A stretch of 64,000 nt of DNA from Adlercreutzia sp. ZJ176 (GTDB lineage: Bacteria > Actinomycetota > Coriobacteriia > Coriobacteriales > Eggerthellaceae), in the NCBI RefSeq assembly GCF_011038975.1, contig NZ_JAAKEC010000004.1:1-64000 (forward strand), written 5' to 3'. The position numbers and the translations under genes are program-made. Of the stretch, positions 18,846 to 26,798 are shown piece after piece. Within the stretch, counting starts at the first letter, position 1; each line of letters begins with the position of its first letter. Below the pieces are notes generated by a model, which saw nothing but the letters and a program-made list of their open reading frames with translations, made no database searches and was not told where the DNA came from.

Positions 18846-19060
18846 TCACCTCGCTTTGCGAGAACCACATCGAACCCAAGGGTGTTGATGACGTTCAGGG
18901 CCTTCGCCAGCTCGGTGGTAGGCTTCCCGTTTTCCAGGTTCGAGACGAACGAAAGACTTACGGCACAAAGATCAGCCAGCTCAGTTTGGGTCAGATTCTG
19001 TCTCTTGCGCTCTGCGCGGATAGCGGCTCCAATGTCGCTCGCGGTGCTGACGAGGATCAT
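18842..19060 (-). CDS. hipB: HipB-like antitoxin, XRE helix-turn-helix
   Basis: 72 residues from ATG 19060 (AAGGAG six bases upstream). The helix-turn-helix is LTQTELADLCAVSLSFVSNLENGKP, split across about residues 23-47. It binds operator DNA and neutralises HipA. Two operator-like palindromes flank the -10 region upstream (19078-19128). Confidence 0.92.
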   Translation of the reverse strand: MILVSTASDIGAAIRAERKRQNLTQTELADLCAVSLSFVSNLENGKPTTELAKALNVINTLGFDVVLAKRGE

Positions 19061-19077
19061 GACAGGCTCCTTCATTT

Positions 19078-19128
19078 CTGCGTACGCCGTAATTATGCCA
19101 CGGATGATGGAAATTTCTGCGAACGCAG
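19078..19128 (-). promoter_or_regulatory. Paired operators around the hipBA -10
   Basis: CTGCGAACGCAG (19117-19128) is a perfect 5+2+5 palindrome. CTGCGTACGCCG (19078-19089) matches it with one arm mismatch. Both are embedded in TTTCTGCG direct repeats 39 bases apart. A -10-like CATAAT on the minus strand (19092-19097) lies between them. The arrangement fits cooperative HipB autorepression. Confidence 0.6.
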
Positions 19129-19173
19129 CAATAGAACAAAAGAACCGAACTCAAAAACCAGGGAGGCAGCCGC

Positions 19174-19255
19174 CATGGACAACCCCTTCACCCCGAAAAC
19201 GGCACGCGCGCGACGGTGCTTGCGCGCCGCCGCAAGGCGCAACTGGCTCGAGTAG
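19174..19255 (+). CDS. Possible 26-residue peptide or ATPase gene remnant
   Basis: ATG 19174 has GGGAGG eight bases upstream and reads MDNPFTPKTARARR to a stop at 19255. The opening resembles the start MDNPFTP seen in several AAA ATPases (from memory), so this may be the decayed 5' end of such a gene. It could also be chance. Confidence 0.25.
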
Positions 19256-19390
19256 GTCAATCCGCCGAAGAGCACCTTAACGGCAGATGCGGCGAATGAG
19301 CCGGTCATCATGCGTGGGAGCGCAGACGCGGCTGCCTCAAGCCGCTGACGGCGGCCTTTCCCGTCGTCAGCACCAACTGTTGCGGATTTG

Positions 19391-20311
19391 CTAGCGGGTG
19401 AGCAGGAACACCAGCACTATCACGAGCACCACGATCACGGGGACGGCGATCTTCACGACCAGCGGGAGGCCCGCCCACAAGCCCATAAGGCCGCTTCGAG
19501 GAGCGGCGTACTGGGCGCGGCCGCTCATGACGCCGCCGGAGAACCCGACGCCGCCCTGGCGCGGCGCGCGCTGGGAGCCGCGATGGGCCGAGCCGCTGTC
19601 GGGCACGTCAGAGAAGCCCTGACCGGCACGCGAGTGCCAGCGCGTGCTGGTGAAGCTGTCGTCAACCGCAGCGCGCGGGCGGTCGCGGTCGTCGGCGGAG
19701 TAGCCCACCAGTTCGCCCTGCTCGTTGAAGGCGCGCGAGTCGATGCTGCCGCGCGCGTCGATCACCTCGCGATTGCCCGCGCGGGCACGCCGCGACTCCG
19801 ACAGCGCGTCACGCTGGGCGCGGGCGCGCTCATAGCCCTCCATGGACGAGCGCGTGCGATCATAGCTTTCCTGCGTGGACAGCGGCGGCACCACGCGCGT
19901 GCGCGGGCGCGCCACGCGGCCGGCCTGGGTCTGCATGCCCTGGCGCTGCGCCTCGGCCTCGCGCTCGGCTGCACGGCTGGCCTCGCGCGCGGCGCGCTGG
20001 GCGGCCAGCTCCACCTCGCGCTCACGGCGGTGCGCCTCGAGCTCGGCGCGCTGGGCGGCGCGGACCTGCGCGCGCGACGCGCTCTCCTGGTACACCTGGG
20101 ATACCGCCTGCGAGTACATGCGCGCGTTGCGCGCGCGCTCGGCGTCCTGGGCGGCGTATGACTGCAAGATGCTGTCGCGCGAGGGACGTGAGGTCACCTT
20201 GCCGCGCGAACCGGTGGGTCGCTGCTGCGCGCCCACCTCGGCGCCGTCTGCCCGACGCGCGCCCTGGGGGTTCCCGCCCTGAGTGTAGTGTTCTTCGGAA
20301 TACATGCCCAC
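19391..20311 (-). CDS. Tail-anchored, Arg/Ala/Glu-rich coiled-coil protein
   Basis: About 306 residues. A long polar region of Ala-, Arg- and Glu-rich helix (residues 50-130) suggests a coiled coil. It is followed by a low-complexity Ser/Arg/Gly region and one C-terminal membrane segment (LPLVVKIAVPVIVVLVIVLV) with only a few residues after it. There is no signal peptide, so a cytoplasmic protein anchored by its tail is likely. Start: GTG 20311 has AGAGG nine bases upstream; ATG 20305 is also possible. Function unknown. Confidence 0.65.
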   Translation of the reverse strand: MGMYSEEHYTQGGNPQGARRADGAEVGAQQRPTGSRGKVTSRPSRDSILQSYAAQDAERARNARMYSQAVSQVYQESASRAQVRAAQRAELEAHRREREVELAAQRAAREASRAAEREAEAQRQGMQTQAGRVARPRTRVVPPLSTQESYDRTRSSMEGYERARAQRDALSESRRARAGNREVIDARGSIDSRAFNEQGELVGYSADDRDRPRAAVDDSFTSTRWHSRAGQGFSDVPDSGSAHRGSQRAPRQGGVGFSGGVMSGRAQYAAPRSGLMGLWAGLPLVVKIAVPVIVVLVIVLVFLLTR

Positions 20312-20514
20312 GAAAGCCAACCTCTTGTTCGTATGATGTGCGTTTACCTGCTGTTGTCTTTGATGAGATTGAAGGTGACTCCATTATAAGCACTCCCGCG
20401 CACCCGCGGGAGACGCGTTATCAGATTCGCATATTATGCAGGCGCGCGGCGTAGCGCGGCGCAGATTGGGAGCGCAAGCACCGCATGCGCGGGCAATGCG
20501 CGCGGCGCACACGG

Positions 20515-20528
20515 TATAATGCACGCCA
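20515..20528 (+). promoter_or_regulatory. -10 element placing the start codon at +1 (thrE)
   Basis: TATAAT at 20515-20520 is followed by seven bases and then ATG at 20528, with no ribosome site. A transcript starting at the usual distance would begin at the A of ATG, giving a leaderless mRNA. No good -35 is visible. Confidence 0.55.
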
Positions 20529-21916
20529 TGAAGCCAACGACGCATACCACGAGCAACGTCGCCAACTCACCCGCGCCGGCGGGAGAGGCCAGCCGCGCCT
20601 CCGCGCCCGGCCACGCTCCTGCTGACGCCAGCTCCGCGCCCGCATCTGCCCCCGCATCCGCACCTGCGTCCGCACCCGCATCCGCCCCCGCGAGCGCGGT
20701 GCTCCCCTGCCTGCTCGATATCGGCGAGCTCATGCTGATCGCCGGCGCCGACGTGAGCCTCGTCGAGCGCACGCTCGACCGCATGGGGCATGCCTACGGA
20801 GCGCGCAAGATGCACGCGTTCGTGATCACCGCCGTCATCATGGTCACCATGACCAACCCCGACGGCACCGAGGTCACGCTCACGCGCCGCATCGACACCA
20901 AGGGCGACACCAACTTCGGCAAGCTCGAGAAGCTCAACCGCCTCGCCGAGGAGTGCTGCGCGCACCCCGTGCCCAAAGACGAGCTCAGCCGCCGCACCAG
21001 CGCGATCGCGCGCGAGCCCTTCCCGCGGCGCGCCCTGTACGCAGGCGGCGTGCTCGCGGCGGGGAGCTTCGCCATGTTCTTCGGCGGAACGCTGCTCGAC
21101 GGCGTGGTCTCGGCCGCGTTCGCCGTGCTCATCTGCTGGCTCATGGAGCACTTGAAGCCGCTCTCCCCCAACAACATCGTGTTCAACTTCGCCGCCGCGC
21201 TCGTGGCGGGCCTCGGGATCGGCATGACCGCGCGCGTGGTGCCCGGCGTGTCGGTCGACATGGTCATGATCGGCGACATCATGCTGCTCATCCCCGGCAT
21301 CGCCATGACCAACGCCGCGCGCGACATGCTCGCCGGCGACACCGTCACCGGCGTGATGCGCCTGGTAGAGAGCTTGCTGTGGGCCATGGCGCTGGCGCTG
21401 GGGTTCATGGCGGCGCTCTGGCTCACCGACGTGAGCGCGCTCTCGGCCGCAGTGCGCGACACGGGCCCGCTCGCAGACGCGATCATCCAGCTCGTCGTGT
21501 CGCTGCCCGCCTCAGCCGGGTTCGCGCTGCTGTTCAACCTGCGCGGGCCGCTCGTGATCCCCGCGTCAATCGGCGGCGTGCTCAGCTGGGGCATCTACCT
21601 CGCGTGCGGCCAGGTCATCGAGGGGATCTTCTTCCCCTGCCTCGTCGCGTCGGCGTTCTCGGCCGTCTTCGCCGAGCTGCTCGCGCGCCACTACCGCGCG
21701 CCGGGCGCCCTGTTCTTCATCATCGCCGTGATCCCGCTCGTCCCCGGGCGCGGGCTGTTCTACACCATGGACGCCGCCATGCGCGCCGACTGGGCGGCCT
21801 TCTCCGACTTCGCCCTGCTCACGCTGCAGTTCGCGCTCGCCATCGCCGTGGGCATCTCGGTGGTGTGGGCCGTGCGCGAGGTCATGCGCCGACTTGAGGA
21901 GGCGCGCCGCGCATGA
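20528..21916 (+). CDS. Threonine/serine exporter, ThrE family
   Basis: 462 residues. After a low-complexity N-terminus with repeated APAS peptides, the DUF1212-like domain (LLDIGELMLIAGADVSLVER) precedes five or so membrane segments. A second block (about 320-455) corresponds to the DUF3815-like half and includes NLRGPLVIPASIGGVLSWGIY. Both halves are fused in one chain, as in actinobacterial ThrE. Such carriers export threonine and serine. The downstream DMT gene overlaps by four bases. Confidence 0.85.
   Translation: MKPTTHTTSNVANSPAPAGEASRASAPGHAPADASSAPASAPASAPASAPASAPASAVLPCLLDIGELMLIAGADVSLVERTLDRMGHAYGARKMHAFVITAVIMVTMTNPDGTEVTLTRRIDTKGDTNFGKLEKLNRLAEECCAHPVPKDELSRRTSAIAREPFPRRALYAGGVLAAGSFAMFFGGTLLDGVVSAAFAVLICWLMEHLKPLSPNNIVFNFAAALVAGLGIGMTARVVPGVSVDMVMIGDIMLLIPGIAMTNAARDMLAGDTVTGVMRLVESLLWAMALALGFMAALWLTDVSALSAAVRDTGPLADAIIQLVVSLPASAGFALLFNLRGPLVIPASIGGVLSWGIYLACGQVIEGIFFPCLVASAFSAVFAELLARHYRAPGALFFIIAVIPLVPGRGLFYTMDAAMRADWAAFSDFALLTLQFALAIAVGISVVWAVREVMRRLEEARRA
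20633..20694 (+). repeat. 12-base repeats encoding Ala-Pro-Ala-Ser
   Basis: Five to six imperfect 12-base units of the form GCATCCGCCCCC encode the APAS repeat near the N-terminus of the ThrE-like protein. Confidence 0.6.
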
Positions 21917-22836
21917 GGCCGAGCCCGCTCGCCAGCGCGCTGCTCGTGTTCGCGGGCGGCGCGTGCTACGGCGCGATGGCGCCCGTCATACGCGTCGAGT
22001 ACGCCGCCGGCTTCACCTGGCAGCAGACCACCGCCGGACAGGCCACCTTCGGCCTGCTTCTGTTCGCGGCGCTGCTCGCCGTGCAGCTCGCACGCGGGAG
22101 AAGGCTCGCGCCCGTGAGCGCGTCCGGCGCGCTCAAGCTGGTCGGTACGGGCATGACCACGTGCTGCACCTGCATCTTCTACTCGATATCGCTTTCGTAC
22201 CTGCCGGTGGCGGTGGCCATCACGCTTCTGTTCCAGTTCACCTGGATCGGCCTCGTCATCCAGATGCTGGTCACGCGCACGCCGCCGCGCGCCACCGAGC
22301 TGGCCGCCGCGGCGCTGGTGGTCGCGGGCACGCTCCTGGCGAGCGGGCTGCTCTCCTCCGAACTCGAGGTGGACTACCACCCCGTCGGCGTGGCGTGCGG
22401 CCTCGTCTCGGCCGTGAGCTGCGCGCTGTTCATGTTCTTCTCGGGCCGCGTCGAGACCGAGATGCCGCCCGTCCAGCGCGGGCTCATCGTGTGCGCGGGC
22501 GCGGCGCTTCTGGCCAACGCCGTGTGCCCGACGTTCATACCGGGCGACACCATGGCGGCGATCGCGCCGTACGGCCTGGTGCAGGGCCTCTTCGCGCTCT
22601 TTCTGCCCGTTATCCTGTTCGGGCTGGGCACGCCGCAGCTGCCCTGCGGCATCTCCACCATCCTGGCGTCGGCCGAGCTGCCCTGCTCCATCATCCTGAC
22701 GTTCCTCGTCGTCGGCGAAGGCGTCGACGCGCTGCAGGCCGCCGGCGTGGCGACCATCCTCGCCGGCGTGACGGTCTCGCAGCTCCCCGCGCTGCGCCCG
22801 CTGCTCGCAAGGGCGCAAAAGGCGCGGGGCCGCTAA
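21913..22836 (+). CDS. EamA/DMT superfamily transporter
   Basis: 307 residues with about ten hydrophobic segments arranged as two EamA halves. The segment CTCIFYSISLSYLPVAVAIT and the C-terminal LASAELPCSIILTFLVVGE match the family pattern. These are small-metabolite exporters. ATG 21913 overlaps the thrE-like stop by four bases (ATGA), so the two exporters are co-expressed. Confidence 0.88.
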   Translation: MRPSPLASALLVFAGGACYGAMAPVIRVEYAAGFTWQQTTAGQATFGLLLFAALLAVQLARGRRLAPVSASGALKLVGTGMTTCCTCIFYSISLSYLPVAVAITLLFQFTWIGLVIQMLVTRTPPRATELAAAALVVAGTLLASGLLSSELEVDYHPVGVACGLVSAVSCALFMFFSGRVETEMPPVQRGLIVCAGAALLANAVCPTFIPGDTMAAIAPYGLVQGLFALFLPVILFGLGTPQLPCGISTILASAELPCSIILTFLVVGEGVDALQAAGVATILAGVTVSQLPALRPLLARAQKARGR

Positions 22837-23011
22837 CTGCGGATTGCGAAGCCCCGCAAGAAAAGCAAGAGCTCACTAGCAGATGGCAGAAACAATCACG
22901 CGCGGGCAACGGAGCGTCGCCCGCGTCACCGCGCTCGCCTTCGCACCATTCAGTCGCGACAACTGCCATCAGTTACAGACAGAACGCCTATTCAGCAAGG
23001 AAAACATGCGG
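22837..23011. other. Intergenic stretch, nothing recognised
   Basis: About 175 bases between the DMT exporter gene and the ATPase remnant. No gene, hairpin with a T-run or repeat was recognised. Confidence 0.4.
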
Positions 23012-23672
23012 CTACCCCACCTTAAGCGGTTTCAGGTACGACAAGTACTGGGTGCCCACACGCTTGCTGAGCCCCACTTTGTACTTATCGAGTAAGCCCG
23101 TCGCGCAACACCCTTCGCCCGACTTCACTTCAACAGGGCAGATGCGCAGACGTATGACAGCGTTCTCGTACGCACCACCAACAAAGAGGCTGATCTCCAT
23201 GTGCTCTATTCCACTCCCATTCCGCCAGAAGAAGAGCATCTGGTATCTTAAGACGCAAAACTGCTGAATCACAACGCCCTCCGCAAGCCTCCCCTCGTTG
23301 ACCTCGAACCTCCCGAATAAAATGCCCTCGTACGCCTCGCTCGGCGTAGTCGCCCCGTCGGCGAACACATGGGAACAAGTAGGTCCGTATCCGCTATGTG
23401 GCATTTCAGGGACAAACTCTCCTGGCTCATGACGAGCCCAATGGACGGGTCGGTGGAGTCGAGACGCAAGTTTGCAGTGCGCGCCCGCAAGACAGAAGAA
23501 AGCCCCCGTACGTCCGACTACGCGCGTTCTTGTCGAGCGCAACCAAGGTGAGCCTCTTCTCATGCTTGGCAAGCCACTCGGTTATCGCGTCGAAGGCTGT
23601 CGGGGGCGCTCCTCTCCCCTCGACAAATTTGACCATATCGTCGCGGCAGAACCGCAGGGCGCGACGCTTCAC
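23012..23672 (-). pseudogene. Decayed DUF4143-type AAA ATPase
   Basis: Three minus-strand frames each carry part of one protein in the correct order: FDAITEWLAKHEKRLTLVAL and LDKNARSRTYGGF, then TDPSIGLVMSQESLSLKC, then FEVNEGRLAEGVVIQQ and LRICPVEVKSG with KRVGTQYLSYLKPLKV. These match the middle and C-terminal parts of ATPases with a DUF4143 domain, as I know that family. At least two frameshifts are needed to join them. The N-terminal ATPase part is missing or unrecognisable, although sequence up to about 23845 may belong to it. It forms the left flank of the AT-rich island. Confidence 0.75.
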
Positions 23673-23825
23673 GCGGTCGACGTGCCCCTACCAGCAGACG
23701 TTTGCGCCAAAGTGCCAAGCACCTATGGTGCAGCGCGTCGGGAATCACCTCGCCCTCATGGAGCATGAGAAGCATCCGGACGAGGGAGCGCTCTCTCGGG
23801 GTCAGAACACTTTTCTTCGTTGCGA

Positions 23826-23831
23826 TATAAT
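23826..23831 (+). promoter_or_regulatory. -10 element for the two-gene island
   Basis: A consensus TATAAT lies 45 bases before ATG 23877. No convincing -35 was seen at 16-18 bases upstream. Confidence 0.45.
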
Positions 23832-23876
23832 CGAAGCACGTCATTGAGCGTATCGAGGTTTAAATTAGGAGCTGCC

Positions 23877-26795
23877 ATGTTTGAAAATGGCGTTGTGGTT
23901 AGATACGGAGTTGCAGACCGGGCTCATGAGAATGAATTCTTCCGCTATTTCGCACGTTCCGTAAAGGCATATTTCGATAAAAAGAGCATTCCTGCGCTGT
24001 TGATTGGGATGCCGGAATGCAGAGTCGACAGCAGGCTTCAAATTGACGCTCTTTTGATTACAGCGAAGACTTTAACTATCATTGATTTCAAGGACTACGG
24101 CGGAACGCTAGTGCTTCCAGACGAGCCTTCTTTCAAGAAGGGGCAATGGAAGACCGTCGAAGGATTAATCGTAAAGGGAGGATGCAGCCCAAATCCTTTC
24201 TACCAAACCGGCCTTCAGCGCGAACGCCTAATAAAGATCCTCGAAACGTTTTGCAGAAATCTCACATCGTTCAACGCACGGCATATCTCGACCATGATCT
24301 GCTTCTCTAAAAAAATGCAGATCAGGGGACACATACCTGGAAGTTACAGAAGTTATTTCCATATTGCAGATGAAGAATCGTTTTTGGAGAAGCTCTTCGA
24401 TACCGTATGCGCTGGTCGCGAGAACAACGACCTGCTGAGTAAATTGTTCCTCGATTGTTTCAATAAAAAGATATTCAGTTCCACGGAATATGATCTTGTA
24501 GTTAATCCCAAATCGTTGGGTATCGAATGTGCCCAAATTCCTCCTGCGCAATTTGCCAAGCACCAACAGCAGCATAAAAGACCCGCAACGTTCATTGATA
24601 AAATCAGATCATTTTTAAAAGGTAATTCTCCGGTCCTTATCGTCACAGGAACTGTTGGATCTGACAAAGCCCAGCTGGCACCAATCATTCGAGAGGAAGC
24701 TTTCCGAGTTGGGTTCTCCTCAGCTCGAGTCTTCGCTTTGTCTAACAGAGTCAAACGAAACCTTACGAGTGCCATCGACGAGGTAGAGAGCCTATATTCA
24801 ACGCTTTTCGATTTTTCTGCTGCAAAGATCGATGAAAACGGTAAGCGGTTCATCCCAAGAGCATCCTTGGAGGAATGCAGCCCGTTTAGTGATTGCATGA
24901 GTTCCGACGAAGAGAATCACCGTCATGTTTTCGTCGTGTATGAAAGCCAGTTGATTACCAATTCTGATCGCACCGAAGAAATGGTTCAATTCGGCACGGG
25001 ACATCTTCTTTCTGATCTGCTGAGCCATCTTGGCATCGGCAACGAAAAGTGCGTAAACAAGATTGTCTTCGTTGGCGACAGATTCCAGCTTGGGTTTGGC
25101 TCTTGGAGCGAATCCTGCCTCAATGAGAATTGGTACAAAGATAGTATTTCGGTTGAAACAATCGAGCTTCCTGATGTGCAGAACCCGACGGGAATCCAGG
25201 AAACATGCCTTCAGATCGCGAATGCAATCCGTCAGGGTAGAACCACAAATCTTGTGCTCGAGGAGAATGATCAAGTAAAGATCTGCGATGGGAGACTCGA
25301 GCGAGAGCTACTTGAGAATGCAGGTGAAAACAGCTTTCATCACAAAGTGCTTGCCTATACCAATAAGCAAGCAAGCGATCTCAACAACTACACGAAAACA
25401 AGTATCATCGGTAATGGCAAGCAACCCACAACCGGGGATGTCGTGGTTTTCGAAAACCAAGCTTTTGCATACCCTTCTGCTCATCACAACCAGCCTCTTG
25501 GTTCAGTTCCGCAGTTCGACGACACGGAACCAAAACGAGTCGAGAACGGAAAGACTGGCACCATCGTCAATGTGGATAAGAACGAAGAAAACTGGCTTGT
25601 ATTGGAGGAGCAGGTTGCAAAAGACGAAGCACCTGTTCGTCTGACACTCGTTAATGCCGACATTCGTCTAGACTCATCAAGGGCATCGGAAACATATCGG
25701 ATTCCATTTATCCTCGAGCTCCTTCAGTCTGATAGTGCAAAACTCAGCCCGATGCAGGAAATGGCTCTCAAGATCCATCTCTCGAGACTTTTAGAAAGCC
25801 ACATGAAGACTCGTCCTTTTGAGAAAAGCCATTATTTTAACGAAATGATGATTTCAGGAGATTATTTTATTAATGAAGCCGGCCAGTATAGGGATAAAAA
25901 AGACCACCGATTCTTGACCGTTTACGAAAGACGCTATCGCAATGAGATGCAGCGGGAAATCCTAGAGGGAAACAGCGAATATTCAAGGTGGCTTAACGCC
26001 GCACAGATCAAATACGGCTGGTGCATGACCGTCCACAAAGCCATGTCAAATGAGTACGACGAGATCACTTTCTCGACAAATTACGAGGGGGGCAGACGTA
26101 ATGAGATGTATTTCAAGTTCTTGTACACCGGAATCAGCAGGGCTCGCAACCGCGTTAACCTAGTCCGATGGAAACCCGTCTCTCCATTTGAGAAAACCGA
26201 ATTCGGCTTTCTCGATCAGCCTACTAAAAACTCCTCAAGAAAGCTGACTATCCTCGTATCAACAATGGATGCAGTGACTTCCGATATTAGAAGTCTAGTC
26301 GAAAGATCGCTTGCCGATGGCATGACGATAACGACAGCAAAGTCAGTTCGCTATCAGGAAATCTACGAAATCGCTCAAGGCGATAAAAGCTTCAAGATGA
26401 TCTTTGACTATGACAGCAACGGAAAGGTTAGATCTCCTCGTTACGCAAAGGGAGACAAAGGGCTATTCAACGCCTTCAGAGAAGGTGTCTCGGGCTCACC
26501 TTTATCTTCAGGTGCCGCAGAGAAGGGGCAGATGACCTGGCTTTACGATATTGTCTCCATGGATATTCTTAAGGATTGCGAGGTGTCTGTCGAATCGTCT
26601 TCAAACTATAGAGACATTCTGGCAATAAAGAAAAACGCGTCCACGGTAAACGTGTGTGTTGACTACAAAAAGGACAACTCAGTAAGCAGGTTCAGAGCTC
26701 AATCGGGAGATAAGGGGTTGTTCTCCTGCATAGTGCAAGCAATCTGCTCCTATTATGCGATTCCATATCCCGAAACAGCCTTGTGGAGGGAATAG
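23877..26795 (+). CDS. NERD nuclease-like domain fused to SF1 helicase, altered ATPase motifs
   Basis: 972 residues from ATG 23877 (TTAGGAG five bases upstream). Residues about 15-110 resemble a NERD (PDDEXK-type) nuclease: ENEFF, then LQIDALLIT and IDFKDYGG (Asp57, Asp70, Lys72). Residues about 250-765 follow the SF1/RecD-UvrD order. Walker A-like GTVGSDKA is near 258, Walker B-like VFVVYES near 351, motif III FVGDRFQL near 398, motif V MTVHKAMSNEYDE near 717, and motif VI YTGISRARNRV near 750. Walker A lacks the usual GK(S/T) and Walker B has Tyr-Glu for Asp-Glu. The C-terminus holds two copies of a domain ending in GDKGLF (about 817-871 and 901-956). Codon use is AT-rich and unlike the neighbours. 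It lies three bases before the partner gene. A role in defence against foreign DNA is an inference. Confidence 0.8.
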   Translation: MFENGVVVRYGVADRAHENEFFRYFARSVKAYFDKKSIPALLIGMPECRVDSRLQIDALLITAKTLTIIDFKDYGGTLVLPDEPSFKKGQWKTVEGLIVKGGCSPNPFYQTGLQRERLIKILETFCRNLTSFNARHISTMICFSKKMQIRGHIPGSYRSYFHIADEESFLEKLFDTVCAGRENNDLLSKLFLDCFNKKIFSSTEYDLVVNPKSLGIECAQIPPAQFAKHQQQHKRPATFIDKIRSFLKGNSPVLIVTGTVGSDKAQLAPIIREEAFRVGFSSARVFALSNRVKRNLTSAIDEVESLYSTLFDFSAAKIDENGKRFIPRASLEECSPFSDCMSSDEENHRHVFVVYESQLITNSDRTEEMVQFGTGHLLSDLLSHLGIGNEKCVNKIVFVGDRFQLGFGSWSESCLNENWYKDSISVETIELPDVQNPTGIQETCLQIANAIRQGRTTNLVLEENDQVKICDGRLERELLENAGENSFHHKVLAYTNKQASDLNNYTKTSIIGNGKQPTTGDVVVFENQAFAYPSAHHNQPLGSVPQFDDTEPKRVENGKTGTIVNVDKNEENWLVLEEQVAKDEAPVRLTLVNADIRLDSSRASETYRIPFILELLQSDSAKLSPMQEMALKIHLSRLLESHMKTRPFEKSHYFNEMMISGDYFINEAGQYRDKKDHRFLTVYERRYRNEMQREILEGNSEYSRWLNAAQIKYGWCMTVHKAMSNEYDEITFSTNYEGGRRNEMYFKFLYTGISRARNRVNLVRWKPVSPFEKTEFGFLDQPTKNSSRKLTILVSTMDAVTSDIRSLVERSLADGMTITTAKSVRYQEIYEIAQGDKSFKMIFDYDSNGKVRSPRYAKGDKGLFNAFREGVSGSPLSSGAAEKGQMTWLYDIVSMDILKDCEVSVESSSNYRDILAIKKNASTVNVCVDYKKDNSVSRFRAQSGDKGLFSCIVQAICSYYAIPYPETALWRE

Positions 26796-26798
26796 GGA

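Noticed and set aside
23673-23845. N-terminal half of the left ATPase remnant, or a LuxR-type gene
   Set aside because: A minus-strand frame contains LTPRERSLVRMLLML, but the rest fits neither family. It was left unassigned.
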